Source: Sporomusa silvacetica DSM 10669 (lineage in GTDB: Bacteria > Bacillota > Negativicutes > Sporomusales > Sporomusaceae). From it: 8,846 nt of DNA. The notes below the pieces were generated by a model. It made no database searches. It had not been told where the DNA came from and saw only the letters and a program-made list of their open reading frames with translations. The stretch's first letter is position 1. The number at the start of each line of letters is the position of its first letter. Position numbers and translations under genes: made by a program. The stretch lies in assembly GCF_002257705.1 (NCBI RefSeq), contig NZ_LSLK01000014.1:1-8846 (forward strand). Reading direction: 5' to 3'. Positions 1 through 5,646 of this stretch are shown here, piece after piece.

Positions 1-266
1 AATCTTGTCCCCGTACGACCGGACAGGAGCTTTCCTCGAAGAGAACCTTCAAGAAAAAATAAATATCCGATTAACAAAAAACGTTCCGTGTAAAATTATG
101 TAAGTTAAGCTTTATGACATTGGTCTGACGTCCCCAATCGTCCAATTATGTGCGAGGTGCGTTTATAAAAGTAACACAATTCTATTCTGTTACTTGATCA
201 AAATGCCCACAAATGTAGGCAGTATAAGGCTTTGTATAACATTTCCACCAGTTACCATAGAAACCG
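1..266. other. gene-poor left edge
   Basis: I recognise no complete gene here. A reading frame open from base 2 to a stop at 101-103 on the plus strand (about 33 residues) could be the tail of a gene cut by the window edge, but I do not recognise it. The stretch also holds a 23-bp dyad at 171-193, described separately. The words cttgtcccc (near 4-12) and gtcccc (near 130) loosely recall the GGGGAC-type element ends found elsewhere in the window, but are too short to call. Confidence 0.3.
171..193. promoter_or_regulatory. 23-bp dyad, possible operator
   Basis: The half-sites GTAACACAAT (171-180) and ATTCTGTTAC (184-193) are inverted repeats matching at 9 of 10 positions around a 3-bp centre. 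Such a dyad could bind a dimeric regulator or form a small hairpin. It lies about 75 bp upstream of the promoter at 267-295. No T-tract follows, so a terminator is unlikely. The function is inferred from symmetry only. Confidence 0.35.
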
Positions 267-295
267 TTTACGCTGAATGTAATACAATATATAAT
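267..295 (+). promoter_or_regulatory. sigma-A-type promoter of the recombinase fragment
   Basis: TTTACG (267-272) and a perfect TATAAT (290-295) are separated by exactly 17 bp, and the downstream gene begins about 20-40 bp later. The -35 box sits in the word CCGTTTACGC, which also occurs in the two promoter-like repeats at 5704-5713 and 6621-6630. Confidence 0.5.
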
Positions 296-335
296 ACCAA
301 TATAAGGAAATACATTGAGCATAGAGGTGCTGACG

Positions 336-617
336 ATGGAACTGGTTGAACCCATTCGCAATAAAAAACAGATTGACGCTTTAAAAAAGTATTTACGAGG
401 TCAGAATATCCGGGATTATTTGCTGTTCGTACTTGGCATTAATTCCGGATTACGCATTTCCGACTTACTCAAATTGACAGTGGGAGATGTACAAGGGCAG
501 GATCGAATCAGTGTGAGGGAACAAAAGACCGGAAAGGCCAAAGACTTTCCTATATCGAAAGAAGACGTGGGGACGGTGGTGTCGTCTTCTTTGTTTTCGA
601 ATAAATCTAATAGGTGA
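336..617 (+). pseudogene. truncated tyrosine recombinase/integrase (N-terminal half)
   Basis: This encodes the N-terminal part of a short tyrosine-type site-specific recombinase, of the small clostridial type that lacks a long core-binding domain. The start of the catalytic domain is visible: the stretch GLRISDLLKLTVGDV contains the first catalytic arginine, and KTGKAKDFPIS matches the beta-hairpin carrying the catalytic lysine. Everything after this is missing, including the HxxR box and the nucleophilic tyrosine, so it cannot be active. I prefer the ATG at 336, with AGAGGTG six bases upstream; a TTG at 315 in the same frame, with AAGGA, is possible. Homology stops at about 568, exactly where the inverted-repeat element (569-719) begins; the last 16 or so codons are read from that element. 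No C-terminal half is recognisable on the far side, so insertion was accompanied or followed by deletion. Confidence 0.8.
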
Positions 618-719
618 TGTAGACTTTATCCAAGACATACCACCATCCCTATGAGCATTAGAAAAGTATTTAAATTGCAAATACAGACGATTTTCAGATA
701 AGACGAAACCACCGTCCCC
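569..719. mobile_element. 151-bp MITE/REP-like inverted-repeat element
   Basis: The terminal inverted repeats at 569-593 and 695-719 match at 22 of 25 positions, starting with the perfect 12-mer GGGGACGGTGGT. An internal, less conserved copy of the end (ACCACCATCCCT, 639-650, same orientation as the right end) gives the element a third recognition-like site. The interior codes for nothing and can largely fold on itself. The outer nine bases GGGGACGGT match the ends of the RAYT transposon in this window (ACAARGGGACGGTTCT at 8400-8415 and 6909-6924), so a RAYT-type transposase may mobilise it. No clear target-site duplication is seen, which fits HUH-type transposition. The element truncates the recombinase gene. 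Confidence 0.7.
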
Positions 720-850
720 GTGTCCGCCTTTCTGATTATTCAAACTAAAATGCATTTGTTGCTACTTGACAGCTTCGTTTGTTTTTTATGCAATGCTAAT
801 GATTTACACTAGAAAAGTGCATAAATTCATTATACGGGGATGTACAAGTA

Positions 851-923
851 GTGGCTCTCGCGGAGTACCATCGTGGCTCTATTTCATGCACATGGTGGCT
901 CTCGCAAATCGCACGAGTGGCTC
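851..923 (+). repeat. four GTGGCTC iterons with exact 22-bp period
   Basis: GTGGCTC begins at 851, 873, 895 and 917, each exactly 22 bp after the previous one. Copies 1 and 3 extend to GTGGCTCTCGC, copy 2 to GTGGCTCT. The 22-bp spacing (two helical turns) places the boxes on one DNA face, as in arrays bound by a transposase or replication initiator. A TGTACAAG at 841-848 just before the first box could be a terminal TG end. This best resembles a solo terminus of an IS21- or Tn7-like element with multiple transposase sites. No transposase gene or matching opposite end is present in the window. Confidence 0.6.
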
Positions 924-986
924 AGTTTAAGAATATTATTCAGGTCCGGCGTTAGCTTTACCAGTTGCGACAATGGTCGGTGTGGC

Positions 987-1520
987 TTACTTAGATTCCG
1001 GTTTATTTTCCTGGTCCTTGGGTAATGGTTTAGTGGCTGCTGGCCGCAAGGCCGTCAAAGCTTCAGTTTTCTCAGAACGATCGAAGACACCTTCCTGCCA
1101 CATTTGAAAACTATAAATTGCGAAAGACATGATCACCGTAAAAATAAATCCTAATAATTTGGCAGGGAAATCCAAAATCCCTCTACTGGCAAACCATGGA
1201 AAAATGATAAAAATATAAACTGCATTATTGAAGATTTCGACTAAAAAAAATAGCCAAAAACGTCCATAAGTATATTTCAAAACCCACATCGGAGTTATTG
1301 GGTAAAGCCCGTAGTAGAAGGAAGGTAAAATAGCCAGCGGATAGGTCGTTTCCCGGAAGTACCACCACCCATTTGCAACTCCTACTTCGCTTGCGATTAT
1401 AGTCATGACTAAAGTTAATAATCCTGCAGGCATAAACCGCTTAATATCTTCTCTTGGCAGAAAGAATAGCGTTAACCAAGGTATAATTAACGTACCCCAT
1501 AATATTGTCTGATTGCTCAT
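987..1520 (-). CDS. CBO0543-family multipass membrane protein
   Basis: The 177-residue protein belongs by appearance to the CBO0543 family, a group of small membrane proteins of unknown function widespread in spore-forming clostridia and Negativicutes. Hydrophobic segments lie near residues 5-21, 31-50, 60-80, 88-110 and 119-140, with the aromatic-rich loops (GWWYFRET, FYYGLYP) typical of the family. The C-terminal 35 residues are charged, proline-rich and probably cytoplasmic. The start is secure: AGGAGG stands six bases before the ATG. A second, diverged member lies at 1983-2429 on the same strand, but the tRNA fragment and terminators between them argue against one operon. The function is unknown; frequent proximity to sporulation genes in related organisms is from memory. 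Confidence 0.8.
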   Translation of the reverse strand: MSNQTILWGTLIIPWLTLFFLPREDIKRFMPAGLLTLVMTIIASEVGVANGWWYFRETTYPLAILPSFYYGLYPITPMWVLKYTYGRFWLFFLVEIFNNAVYIFIIFPWFASRGILDFPAKLLGFIFTVIMSFAIYSFQMWQEGVFDRSEKTEALTALRPAATKPLPKDQENKPESK

Positions 1521-1646
1521 TGTAAGCCTCCTGTATGTTTGAATATAGTTAGTTTTTAATTCCTGTGATTGTTTAATACATTAACATTGTCAGACGTTTT
1601 GAAAGAGCAGAAAATGGGCAAAAAGAAAACCAGCACGTCTAGCGGG

Positions 1647-1670
1647 ATTCGAGTCCTCTCGGGCGCACCA
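1647..1670 (+). other. tRNA-Arg 3'-end fragment, probable integration (att) scar
   Basis: The segment reads as the 3' end of an Arg-type tRNA: T-loop TTCGAGT (1648-1654), the 3' strand of the T-stem, the acceptor strand CGGGCGC (1660-1666) and an encoded ACCA (1667-1670). The 5' side of the T-stem does not pair and no anticodon arm, D arm or 5' acceptor strand lies upstream, so this is not a working tRNA. A terminator follows at once (1680-1713), as behind a genuine tRNA gene. Tyrosine recombinases often integrate into tRNA 3' ends and leave exactly such a duplicated 3' fragment at the distal junction. The recombinase remnant at 336-617 lies on the element side expected for such a junction. 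Confidence 0.6.
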
Positions 1671-1679
1671 ATGAAATCA

Positions 1680-1713
1680 AGCTTTCCAGGCATTTGTTTG
1701 GAAGGCTTTTTTT
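1680..1713 (+). terminator. intrinsic terminator behind the tRNA fragment
   Basis: AGCTTTCCA (1680-1688) pairs with TGGAAGGCT (1699-1707) through nine base pairs including one G-U, and a run of seven T ends at 1713. It probably terminated the original tRNA-Arg gene and survived with its 3' end. Confidence 0.75.
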
Positions 1714-1760
1714 GTCAGGAAGGCAATATCGTCAAGTCAGATAACATTGATTATGATTAT

Positions 1761-1793
1761 AAAAGCCGGTATCCTTATTGGATTCTGGCTTTT
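1761..1793. terminator. hairpin, possible bidirectional terminator
   Basis: AAAAGCCGGTATCC (1761-1774) and GGATTCTGGCTTTT (1780-1793) form a 14-bp stem with one mismatch and one G-U around a five-base loop. The A/T ends of the stem serve as a short U-tract in both directions. It separates the tRNA scar from the small ORF at 1876. Confidence 0.45.
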
Positions 1794-1875
1794 ATGCTGG
1801 TGAAAACCTGTCTATGTGCGTATTACTCAAAATGGTATTATAATACAGATATAAAGAATATCGGAGGAGACTACA

Positions 1876-1971
1876 ATGAGCAAACAAAATTTAAGAATAG
1901 AAAATATCCCTGCAATTTTGATTGGACATTTAGGGACGTTCCGTGCGCCAAGCAAAGGGTACATCATATAG
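1876..1971 (+). CDS. 31-codon ORF with strong ribosome binding site, possibly a truncated gene
   Basis: An ATG at 1876 stands seven bases after GGAGGAG, one of the best ribosome binding sites in the window, and a TATAAT lies at 1839-1844, though without a convincing -35 box. The product begins MSKQNLRIENIPAIL, which to my eye resembles the N-terminus of small alpha/beta-hydrolase-like proteins (xxENIPAILWG), then diverges and stops after 31 codons. It is therefore either a remnant whose 3' part has been lost or a genuine small peptide. The next gene converges on it with only 11 bp between them. The hydrolase resemblance is a weak inference. Confidence 0.35.
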   Translation: MSKQNLRIENIPAILIGHLGTFRAPSKGYII

Positions 1972-1982
1972 CGGGTGGTTAT

Positions 1983-2429
1983 TTATTTGACGACAATCTC
2001 TCCAGTTTCAAGATTGCGTGATATTTGTAAAAAAGTATATAATAACCAGTCGGCAGCATAGGAATGCCAAGTGTTCCACCACTGATGATAACGCATGTAC
2101 CCTGAACTTACATAAACCATTTCAATTATGATTGCAACGGTTGTCCAAATGAGCCAGTAGATGAGCAGGTTTTTTGGTGTCTGCTTATTCGGCAACCATT
2201 GGATAAAGAGGTACGTCACCACGGGATATATTCCAAGATCATCCCCTAGGTGTATGAAGTGCGGAGGACCGACGTACTCCCAGAGCGGGTAGTAGAACAT
2301 TAGAACATCAGTCGCCAGCGCCAGACACTTTGCAAAGATACACACCGGCAGTATCTCTCGCCAGCGGGTTTTATCGGCGAAAACGAGCCACACTATCCAG
2401 CATAAAGTAAACCACAGTATATAAAACAT
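1983..2429 (-). CDS. CBO0543-family-like membrane protein
   Basis: This 148-residue multipass membrane protein is probably a diverged relative of the product at 987-1520. Hydrophobic helices lie near residues 2-17, 27-46, 65-79 and 88-108, followed by an amphipathic region rich in tryptophan and tyrosine (QWWNTWHSYAADWLLY). The family is typical of spore formers and has no known biochemical role. The reading frame stays open for 28 codons upstream, but I choose the ATG at 2429 because GGCGGAG lies five bases before it and the first helix then starts at once. It is divergent from the DUF3231 fragment at 2594, so the 164 bp between them should hold both promoters. Confidence 0.7.
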   Translation of the reverse strand: MFYILWFTLCWIVWLVFADKTRWREILPVCIFAKCLALATDVLMFYYPLWEYVGPPHFIHLGDDLGIYPVVTYLFIQWLPNKQTPKNLLIYWLIWTTVAIIIEMVYVSSGYMRYHQWWNTWHSYAADWLLYTFLQISRNLETGEIVVK

Positions 2430-2516
2430 ATATTCTCCGCCTGTAACTTGTTCACAGTACAATAACACGGACGCTTCCGTTCTATTTTGCTCAGACCTTG
2501 GACGTTCTAGCATAAA

Positions 2517-2546
2517 TTGTTCATTGGTTCCACCTACGGTTATAAA
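2517..2546 (+). promoter_or_regulatory. weak candidate promoter for the DUF3231 fragment
   Basis: TTGTTC (2517-2522) and TATAAA (2541-2546) are spaced by 18 bp, 48 bp upstream of the ATG at 2594. The -35 box is poor, and a sporulation sigma factor is equally possible for this gene type. Confidence 0.3.
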
Positions 2547-2593
2547 TGGCTCTAGGTGCGTAGACTAAACTTAGACTATTTGGGGGTGTTTAT

Positions 2594-2854
2594 ATGCAAG
2601 AAAAACATAATATTCGTATGACCAGCGCCGAGATAGGCAGCCTCTGGCTCCAGTATCTCAGCGATAGCGGCGCGGCGTGCATGATGAAGTACCTGATAAA
2701 AAAGACTGAAGACACCGAAATTTTGCCTATACTGCAGTACGCACTCCAGCTTTCCGAGGCACACCTGCTGACCATCGATGAAATATTCAAGCGGGAGAAT
2801 TTTCCTACACCGGTAGGTTTCACATGTACAATATGTGCGCTCGTCGCTGCCTGA
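2594..2854 (+). pseudogene. DUF3231 protein, N-terminal fragment
   Basis: Residues 1-77 match the N-terminus of DUF3231 proteins, which are ferritin-like helical, two-domain proteins of about 330-340 residues in Bacilli and clostridia whose function is unknown. Recognisable parts are IRMTSAEIGSLWLQYLSD, the helix with EDTEILPILQYALQLSE, and FPTPVGFT, where the first domain normally continues. Homology ends at about 2824; nine unrelated codons follow before the stop. The gene had a good start (GGGGGTG five bases before the ATG). The C-terminal domain of the same family, in the same orientation, resumes at 4523. The two pieces are probably halves of one ancestral gene with roughly 80 codons lost between them. 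Confidence 0.8.
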
Positions 2855-2962
2855 TGCTTCGATGATGCCTCTTGGCCTTGAATAATCAGAAAGGTTTTCA
2901 AACAGGTAGAGGAATTGAACAAGAAAAATCGAAAAGTCAACCCCGGTTGCCCCCCAAATAAT

Positions 2963-3000
2963 AACAGCGATATCACAGTATTGGGTGTGATATCGCTGTT
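2963..3000. terminator. strong hairpin terminator of the XRE gene
   Basis: AACAGCGATATCACA (2963-2977) and TGTGATATCGCTGTT (2986-3000) form a perfect 15-bp stem with an eight-base loop. The hairpin abuts the XRE stop codon. On the minus strand it is followed by ATTATTT, on the plus strand by TATTCTTTTT, so it could act in both directions. Confidence 0.7.
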
Positions 3001-3239
3001 TATTCTTTTTCAATTGGCATAAAAAACTTAATTACTTCTACATCTAAACCGTCCGCGATTGCAAATAGAACATCCAGGGAAAAAGCTTTTGTGGAATTAG
3101 GCGCTTCAATTTTACTTAGGTAACTTTTGCTGATGCCAATTTTATCAGCCAATTCATCTTGGGAAAGTCCCTTTTTAATGCGATAATGAACGATTTTCTT
3201 AGCAATTTGGCGATAACGTTCGTCATTGCTGGATTTCAT
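3000..3239 (-). CDS. SinR-like XRE-family transcriptional regulator
   Basis: This 79-residue protein consists of a single helix-turn-helix domain. LSQDELADKIG (residues 25-35) forms the first two helices and ISKSYLSKIEA (36-46) the turn and recognition helix, followed by the SLDVLFAIADGLDV helix typical of this family; the tail ends FFMPIEKE. There is no effector or peptidase domain, so it should act as a dimeric repressor. I choose the ATG at 3239, with AGAGGTG nine bases upstream; a GTG at 3251 in the same frame overlaps that ribosome binding site. A palindrome at 3252-3271 suggests autoregulation. The gene is divergent from the GGDEF gene (210 bp apart), making it a plausible regulator of that gene. 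Confidence 0.85.
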   Translation of the reverse strand: MKSSNDERYRQIAKKIVHYRIKKGLSQDELADKIGISKSYLSKIEAPNSTKAFSLDVLFAIADGLDVEVIKFFMPIEKE

Positions 3240-3251
3240 AAATGGTTTCAC

Positions 3252-3271
3252 CTCTACAATAAATTATAGAG
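3252..3271. promoter_or_regulatory. 20-bp palindrome, candidate XRE operator
   Basis: CTCTACAATAAATTATAGAG is palindromic except for one base pair (half-site CTCTAYAAT). On the minus strand it contains TATAAT and runs into the ribosome binding site of the XRE gene. A dimer bound here would block its transcription. The -35 box is poor, as in many autorepressed genes. The protein-DNA link is inferred. Confidence 0.5.
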
Positions 3272-3325
3272 ATTTTTTACATATTGGTCTTTGCACTTAT
3301 AGTGAAACAAAATTCTGGCATATTA

Positions 3326-3354
3326 TTGCACTGTAGGTGAAATATTGTTATACT
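3326..3354 (+). promoter_or_regulatory. promoter of the GGDEF gene
   Basis: TTGCAC (3326-3331) and TATACT (3349-3354) are separated by 17 bp. Transcription from here would give a leader of about 90 bases containing the small hairpin GTAAGT-AGAAAA-ACTTAC near 3390-3407. The leader shows no recognisable c-di-GMP riboswitch. Confidence 0.5.
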
Positions 3355-3449
3355 AAATTAGTAATCTAAAATGTAACTTATTAATTTGGGTAAGTAGAAA
3401 AACTTACGAGCTTTCCAGGACTCGAAATCGGTAGAGGGGGCAAGTCTAA

Positions 3450-4109
3450 GTGTTTTACAATTACGCACGTTTCATACTTACGATGTCTGGAATAGTGATA
3501 GGCTCAACTGGATATTATTTTGGAACAATTTACCGGGTCGATGATGAAAGGCTATTGTGGGTAGGAACTACAATGATAGTTGCCATCACTGGATTTGTTA
3601 TTGGTGGTTTAATCGAAAAGCTAAGTATTAATTCCCGTACCGATTATTTAACTGGATTATGGAACCGGCGATATTTCTACTTAAAGTTGGATGAACAAGG
3701 GGAACGAGCATTTAGCGGAAAAAAACAGTTGTGCATCGCTATGATTGATGTGGATGGCTTTAAGACTGTTAACGATATGTATGGTCATACTATTGGTGAT
3801 GTACTATTGTCCGGTATTGCAGCTATATTAAAAAAAGATACCCGAAGCAAGGATGTTGTTATCCGTTGGGGCGGCGACGAATTCGTAATCATTTTTACCG
3901 AGACATCCCTAAAGAATGCTCTTGAAGTCATGGAAAGAATTCGTTATAAAGTAGAGGGTGCTTTTTCACCATATCACTTAACTATAAGCAGTGGGATCAT
4001 CCCGTTAGAACAAGATCAGGATTTAAAAGACCTTTTGACAAAAGCCGATCAAGCTTTGTATAAAGCAAAAGAACAGAAAAATGCGGTTATTACGGTAACT
4101 GACTTGTGA
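3450..4109 (+). CDS. membrane-anchored GGDEF diguanylate cyclase
   Basis: The 219-residue protein should make cyclic di-GMP from two GTP at the inner face of the membrane. Two hydrophobic helices (about 6-28 and 36-56) form a hairpin anchor with a short outside loop and no separate sensor domain. The GGDEF domain follows: DYLTGLWNRR at 65-73, the substrate and metal-binding DVDGFKTVNDMYGH at 100-113, the canonical GGDEF at 141-145, and KADQALYKAKEQ at 198-209. RSKD (132-135) sits five residues before GGDEF, so the RxxD inhibitory I-site is intact and product feedback is expected. The start is GTG, with AGAGGGGG nine bases upstream. It is divergent from the XRE repressor and overlaps the next gene by 4 bp. 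With no sensor domain, control is probably transcriptional or through the partner protein. Confidence 0.9.
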   Translation: MFYNYARFILTMSGIVIGSTGYYFGTIYRVDDERLLWVGTTMIVAITGFVIGGLIEKLSINSRTDYLTGLWNRRYFYLKLDEQGERAFSGKKQLCIAMIDVDGFKTVNDMYGHTIGDVLLSGIAAILKKDTRSKDVVIRWGGDEFVIIFTETSLKNALEVMERIRYKVEGAFSPYHLTISSGIIPLEQDQDLKDLLTKADQALYKAKEQKNAVITVTDL

Positions 4110-4309
4110 ATATCAGATACCCGGATTTTAAGAAACAAGAGACTGAGCTATATGATAAAATTCGGGAACTATCTGAAGAATTTGATCGGCTAAATAAAGC
4201 GGGAAGAGATACAACGGATGCTTTCCAGAGACTCGGGGCGATATTGGAAGAATTTTTGTTATTCAGGCGGCAGGAATCGAAAAAAAAGAAGAGGTGTCAG
4301 AGTGAGTAA
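4106..4309 (+). CDS. small helical (coiled-coil) protein coupled to the GGDEF gene
   Basis: This 67-residue protein starts with GTG inside GTGA, overlapping the stop of the GGDEF gene by 4 bp; no good ribosome binding site is seen, which indicates translational coupling. It is charged and predicted helical: residues 8-32 (KKQETELYDKIRELSEEFDR) and 37-56 show heptad-like spacing of leucine, isoleucine and phenylalanine, and the tail is basic (ESKKKKR). There is no signal peptide or membrane helix. I do not recognise a family. Tight coupling to a sensorless cyclase suggests a stoichiometric partner, for example one that promotes dimerisation or localisation, but this is inference. About 200 non-coding bases follow before the transposon end at 4503. 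Confidence 0.6.
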   Translation: MNIRYPDFKKQETELYDKIRELSEEFDRLNKAGRDTTDAFQRLGAILEEFLLFRRQESKKKKRCQSE

Positions 4310-4502
4310 AAACTCATACTAAGTGACGGTGTTATTGACAATATTTTTACTCTAAAGATAGATGTAATGTATGCCCAAAGGATGGGGAAAAGTGAAAGCT
4401 TGTCTGGCAAAAACAGGTAGAAGAATATCGCTTATTAATTCGACAAAGTGAGAGACTTATGGCCTGAAATAAGGTATTGTTTAAAAGTTAAAGGAATGTC
4501 AA

Positions 4503-4519
4503 TAACCCCGTCCCCTTGA
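4503..4519 (-). mobile_element. RAYT-type element end at the DUF3231 breakpoint
   Basis: CCGTCCCCTTG (4508-4518) is identical over 11 bases to the right end of the RAYT element at 6909-6924. The DUF3231 C-terminal fragment begins within five bases of it. No RAYT coding sequence lies to the left, so only the end survives. Confidence 0.5.
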
Positions 4520-4522
4520 CAC

Positions 4523-5076
4523 CCTCCTGTTCCTGACCGAGTGGAGTATGTCGAAAGTGATAAATTTCTCGGTGGGTTGATCGGCAAACAAAGACCCCTC
4601 TCTGCTCTGGAGATTACTCACCTGTTCTTGAACGCACAGTCCGACGCTCTTGCCAAGGCCCTGTTGGTTGGTTTCAGCCAGGTCGCCCGCTCTACTGAAC
4701 TCCGCCAGCACTTTATTAAAGGTGCAACCATCGCCGATAAGCATATAGAAATATTCGGTCAATCGCTTAAAGAAAGTGGCCTACCTGCCCCCATGTCCTT
4801 GGATTCAGATATTATGGATTCTACTACGCCGCCGATTTCCGACAAGTTCATGTTATTCCATATTTGCCAGCTCATGGCTATGGGACTCGGTTATTACGCT
4901 GGCGGTATGGGGGCCAGCTTCCGTATTGACCTTTCCTGGACTACGGGAGACTCATGCTGGAAATCGGAAAGTATGTCCATGATGGAATCGAAATGCTCGC
5001 TAATAACGGATGGATGGAAGAACCACCACTAGCCGATGATCGGAAGCAATTAGCATTGAGCGGTAGAAGCAACTAG
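4523..5076 (+). pseudogene. DUF3231 protein, C-terminal fragment with frameshift
   Basis: The frame opens right after the transposon end and reads PPVPDRVEYVESDKFLGG, the usual linker and start of the second DUF3231 domain. It continues through RPLSALEITHLFLN, LVGFSQVA, KHIEIFG, APMSLDSDIMDST and DKFMLFH, all typical family positions. Near 4936 a single-base deletion shifts the frame: the plus frame runs on to a wrong stop at 5032, while the correct frame resumes as DYGRLMLEIGKYV (from 4939) and reaches NNGWMEEPP and a stop at 5074-5076. The N-terminal domain is missing. A GTG at 4541 could start translation, but without a convincing ribosome binding site. Together with 2594-2824 it accounts for most of one DUF3231 gene split by the 1.7-kb regulatory module. 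Confidence 0.8.
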
Positions 5077-5128
5077 ACGAAGAAATATATGTACATTACC
5101 GTCCAAGTGCTTCCAATAAGTTAAATAG

Positions 5129-5162
5129 TAAACCCAGCATTCCCAAAGGGTTGCTGGGTTTA
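5129..5162 (+). terminator. terminator of the DUF3231 gene
   Basis: TAAACCCAGCA (5129-5139) pairs perfectly with TGCTGGGTTTA (5152-5162); CCC and GGG in the loop can add three more pairs. It lies 53 bp after the ancestral stop, so it is the original terminator of the broken gene. Confidence 0.7.
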
Positions 5163-5225
5163 CCTTGTTTGGAGTTCGCAAGAAATTGTTCATAAGTTGC
5201 CAGTTAAGTGATTTTCCATTATTGT

Positions 5226-5557
5226 TTAATTTTCTTCAAAAGGAGCATCAGTGAGAATCGTAGTCCACCTTATTCTGGGCCCGTAATCAGGAAGCAAAGT
5301 TATCAAGACGATAATTAATTATGTCGTATGCATGAGTTTTATATTGAAGCACGTTTTCATATACGTTTCTGTCTTCTAAAAAGATTTACTATACCTTTTT
5401 GCAAAATAATTCCGATAGATAATGCTCTTGGAAAATCTCCTATTATCAAGCCTCCCAAACTCTCAATTTCATTTTTAAATTTACTAATTGCTGCCACACC
5501 AATAAAATCTATTGCGTGAGCATCTCCAAACTGTTCTATTTTTTGTAACAGTTCCAT
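5226..5557 (-). pseudogene. decayed double [4Fe-4S]-cluster, epoxyqueuosine-reductase-like protein
   Basis: The N-terminus is well preserved: ATG at 5557 after GAGGAG, with IDFIGVAAISKFKNEIESL and IIGDFPRALSIGIILQKGIV, typical of QueG-like iron-sulphur proteins with a double 4Fe-4S domain. After residue 65 the frame shifts; the next frame reads YENVLQYKTHAYDII and NYRLDNFAS (about 5367-5288). Then roughly 60 codons are gone, and a third frame resumes with YGPRIRWTTILTDAPFEEN and a stop at 5226-5228. The cysteine-rich cluster-binding segment that should follow is absent. The gene has therefore suffered a frameshift, an internal deletion and C-terminal loss, and is dead. A 66-residue ORF (5357-5557) is all that would be translated. 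The family comparison is from memory. Confidence 0.75.
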
Positions 5558-5646
5558 ATTTTCTCCTCTCTCAAAAGTATTTCTGTAGTATGCTTCTAAA
5601 GCCCATTCCTATTTTCCTGTGTGGTATTGGATTTTTTACTGCCTCA

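Noticed and set aside
851..923. Possible CRISPR array from the 22-bp periodicity
   Set aside because: The conserved part is only 7-11 bp, the period is 22 bp and no cas gene is near; protein-binding boxes fit better.
1569..2021. 150-codon plus-strand ORF
   Set aside because: It runs through the tRNA 3' end, two hairpins and a better small ORF, has no ribosome binding site and shows no protein-like similarity.
2822..2962. Coding remnant between the DUF3231 fragment and the XRE terminator
   Set aside because: Short open frames exist on both strands (for example KVFKQVEELNKKNRKV), but none could be assigned to a family.
2576..3013. Two minus-strand ORFs of 128-145 codons
   Set aside because: They are shadows of the DUF3231 N-terminal fragment and the XRE terminator, with no recognisable domains.
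3000..3239. XRE gene as antitoxin of a toxin-antitoxin pair
   Set aside because: No adjacent small toxin gene in the same operon; the neighbour is a divergent cyclase.
3355..3449. c-di-GMP riboswitch in the GGDEF leader
   Set aside because: I looked for the conserved GEMM core and helices and found only one small hairpin.
4367..4467. Short ORF (starts MYAQRMGKSESL) continuing in another frame as QKQVEEYRLLIRQSERLM
   Set aside because: It could be a frameshifted small helical protein behind a TTGACA at 4335-4340, but it is too short and unfamiliar to call; no clear ribosome binding site.
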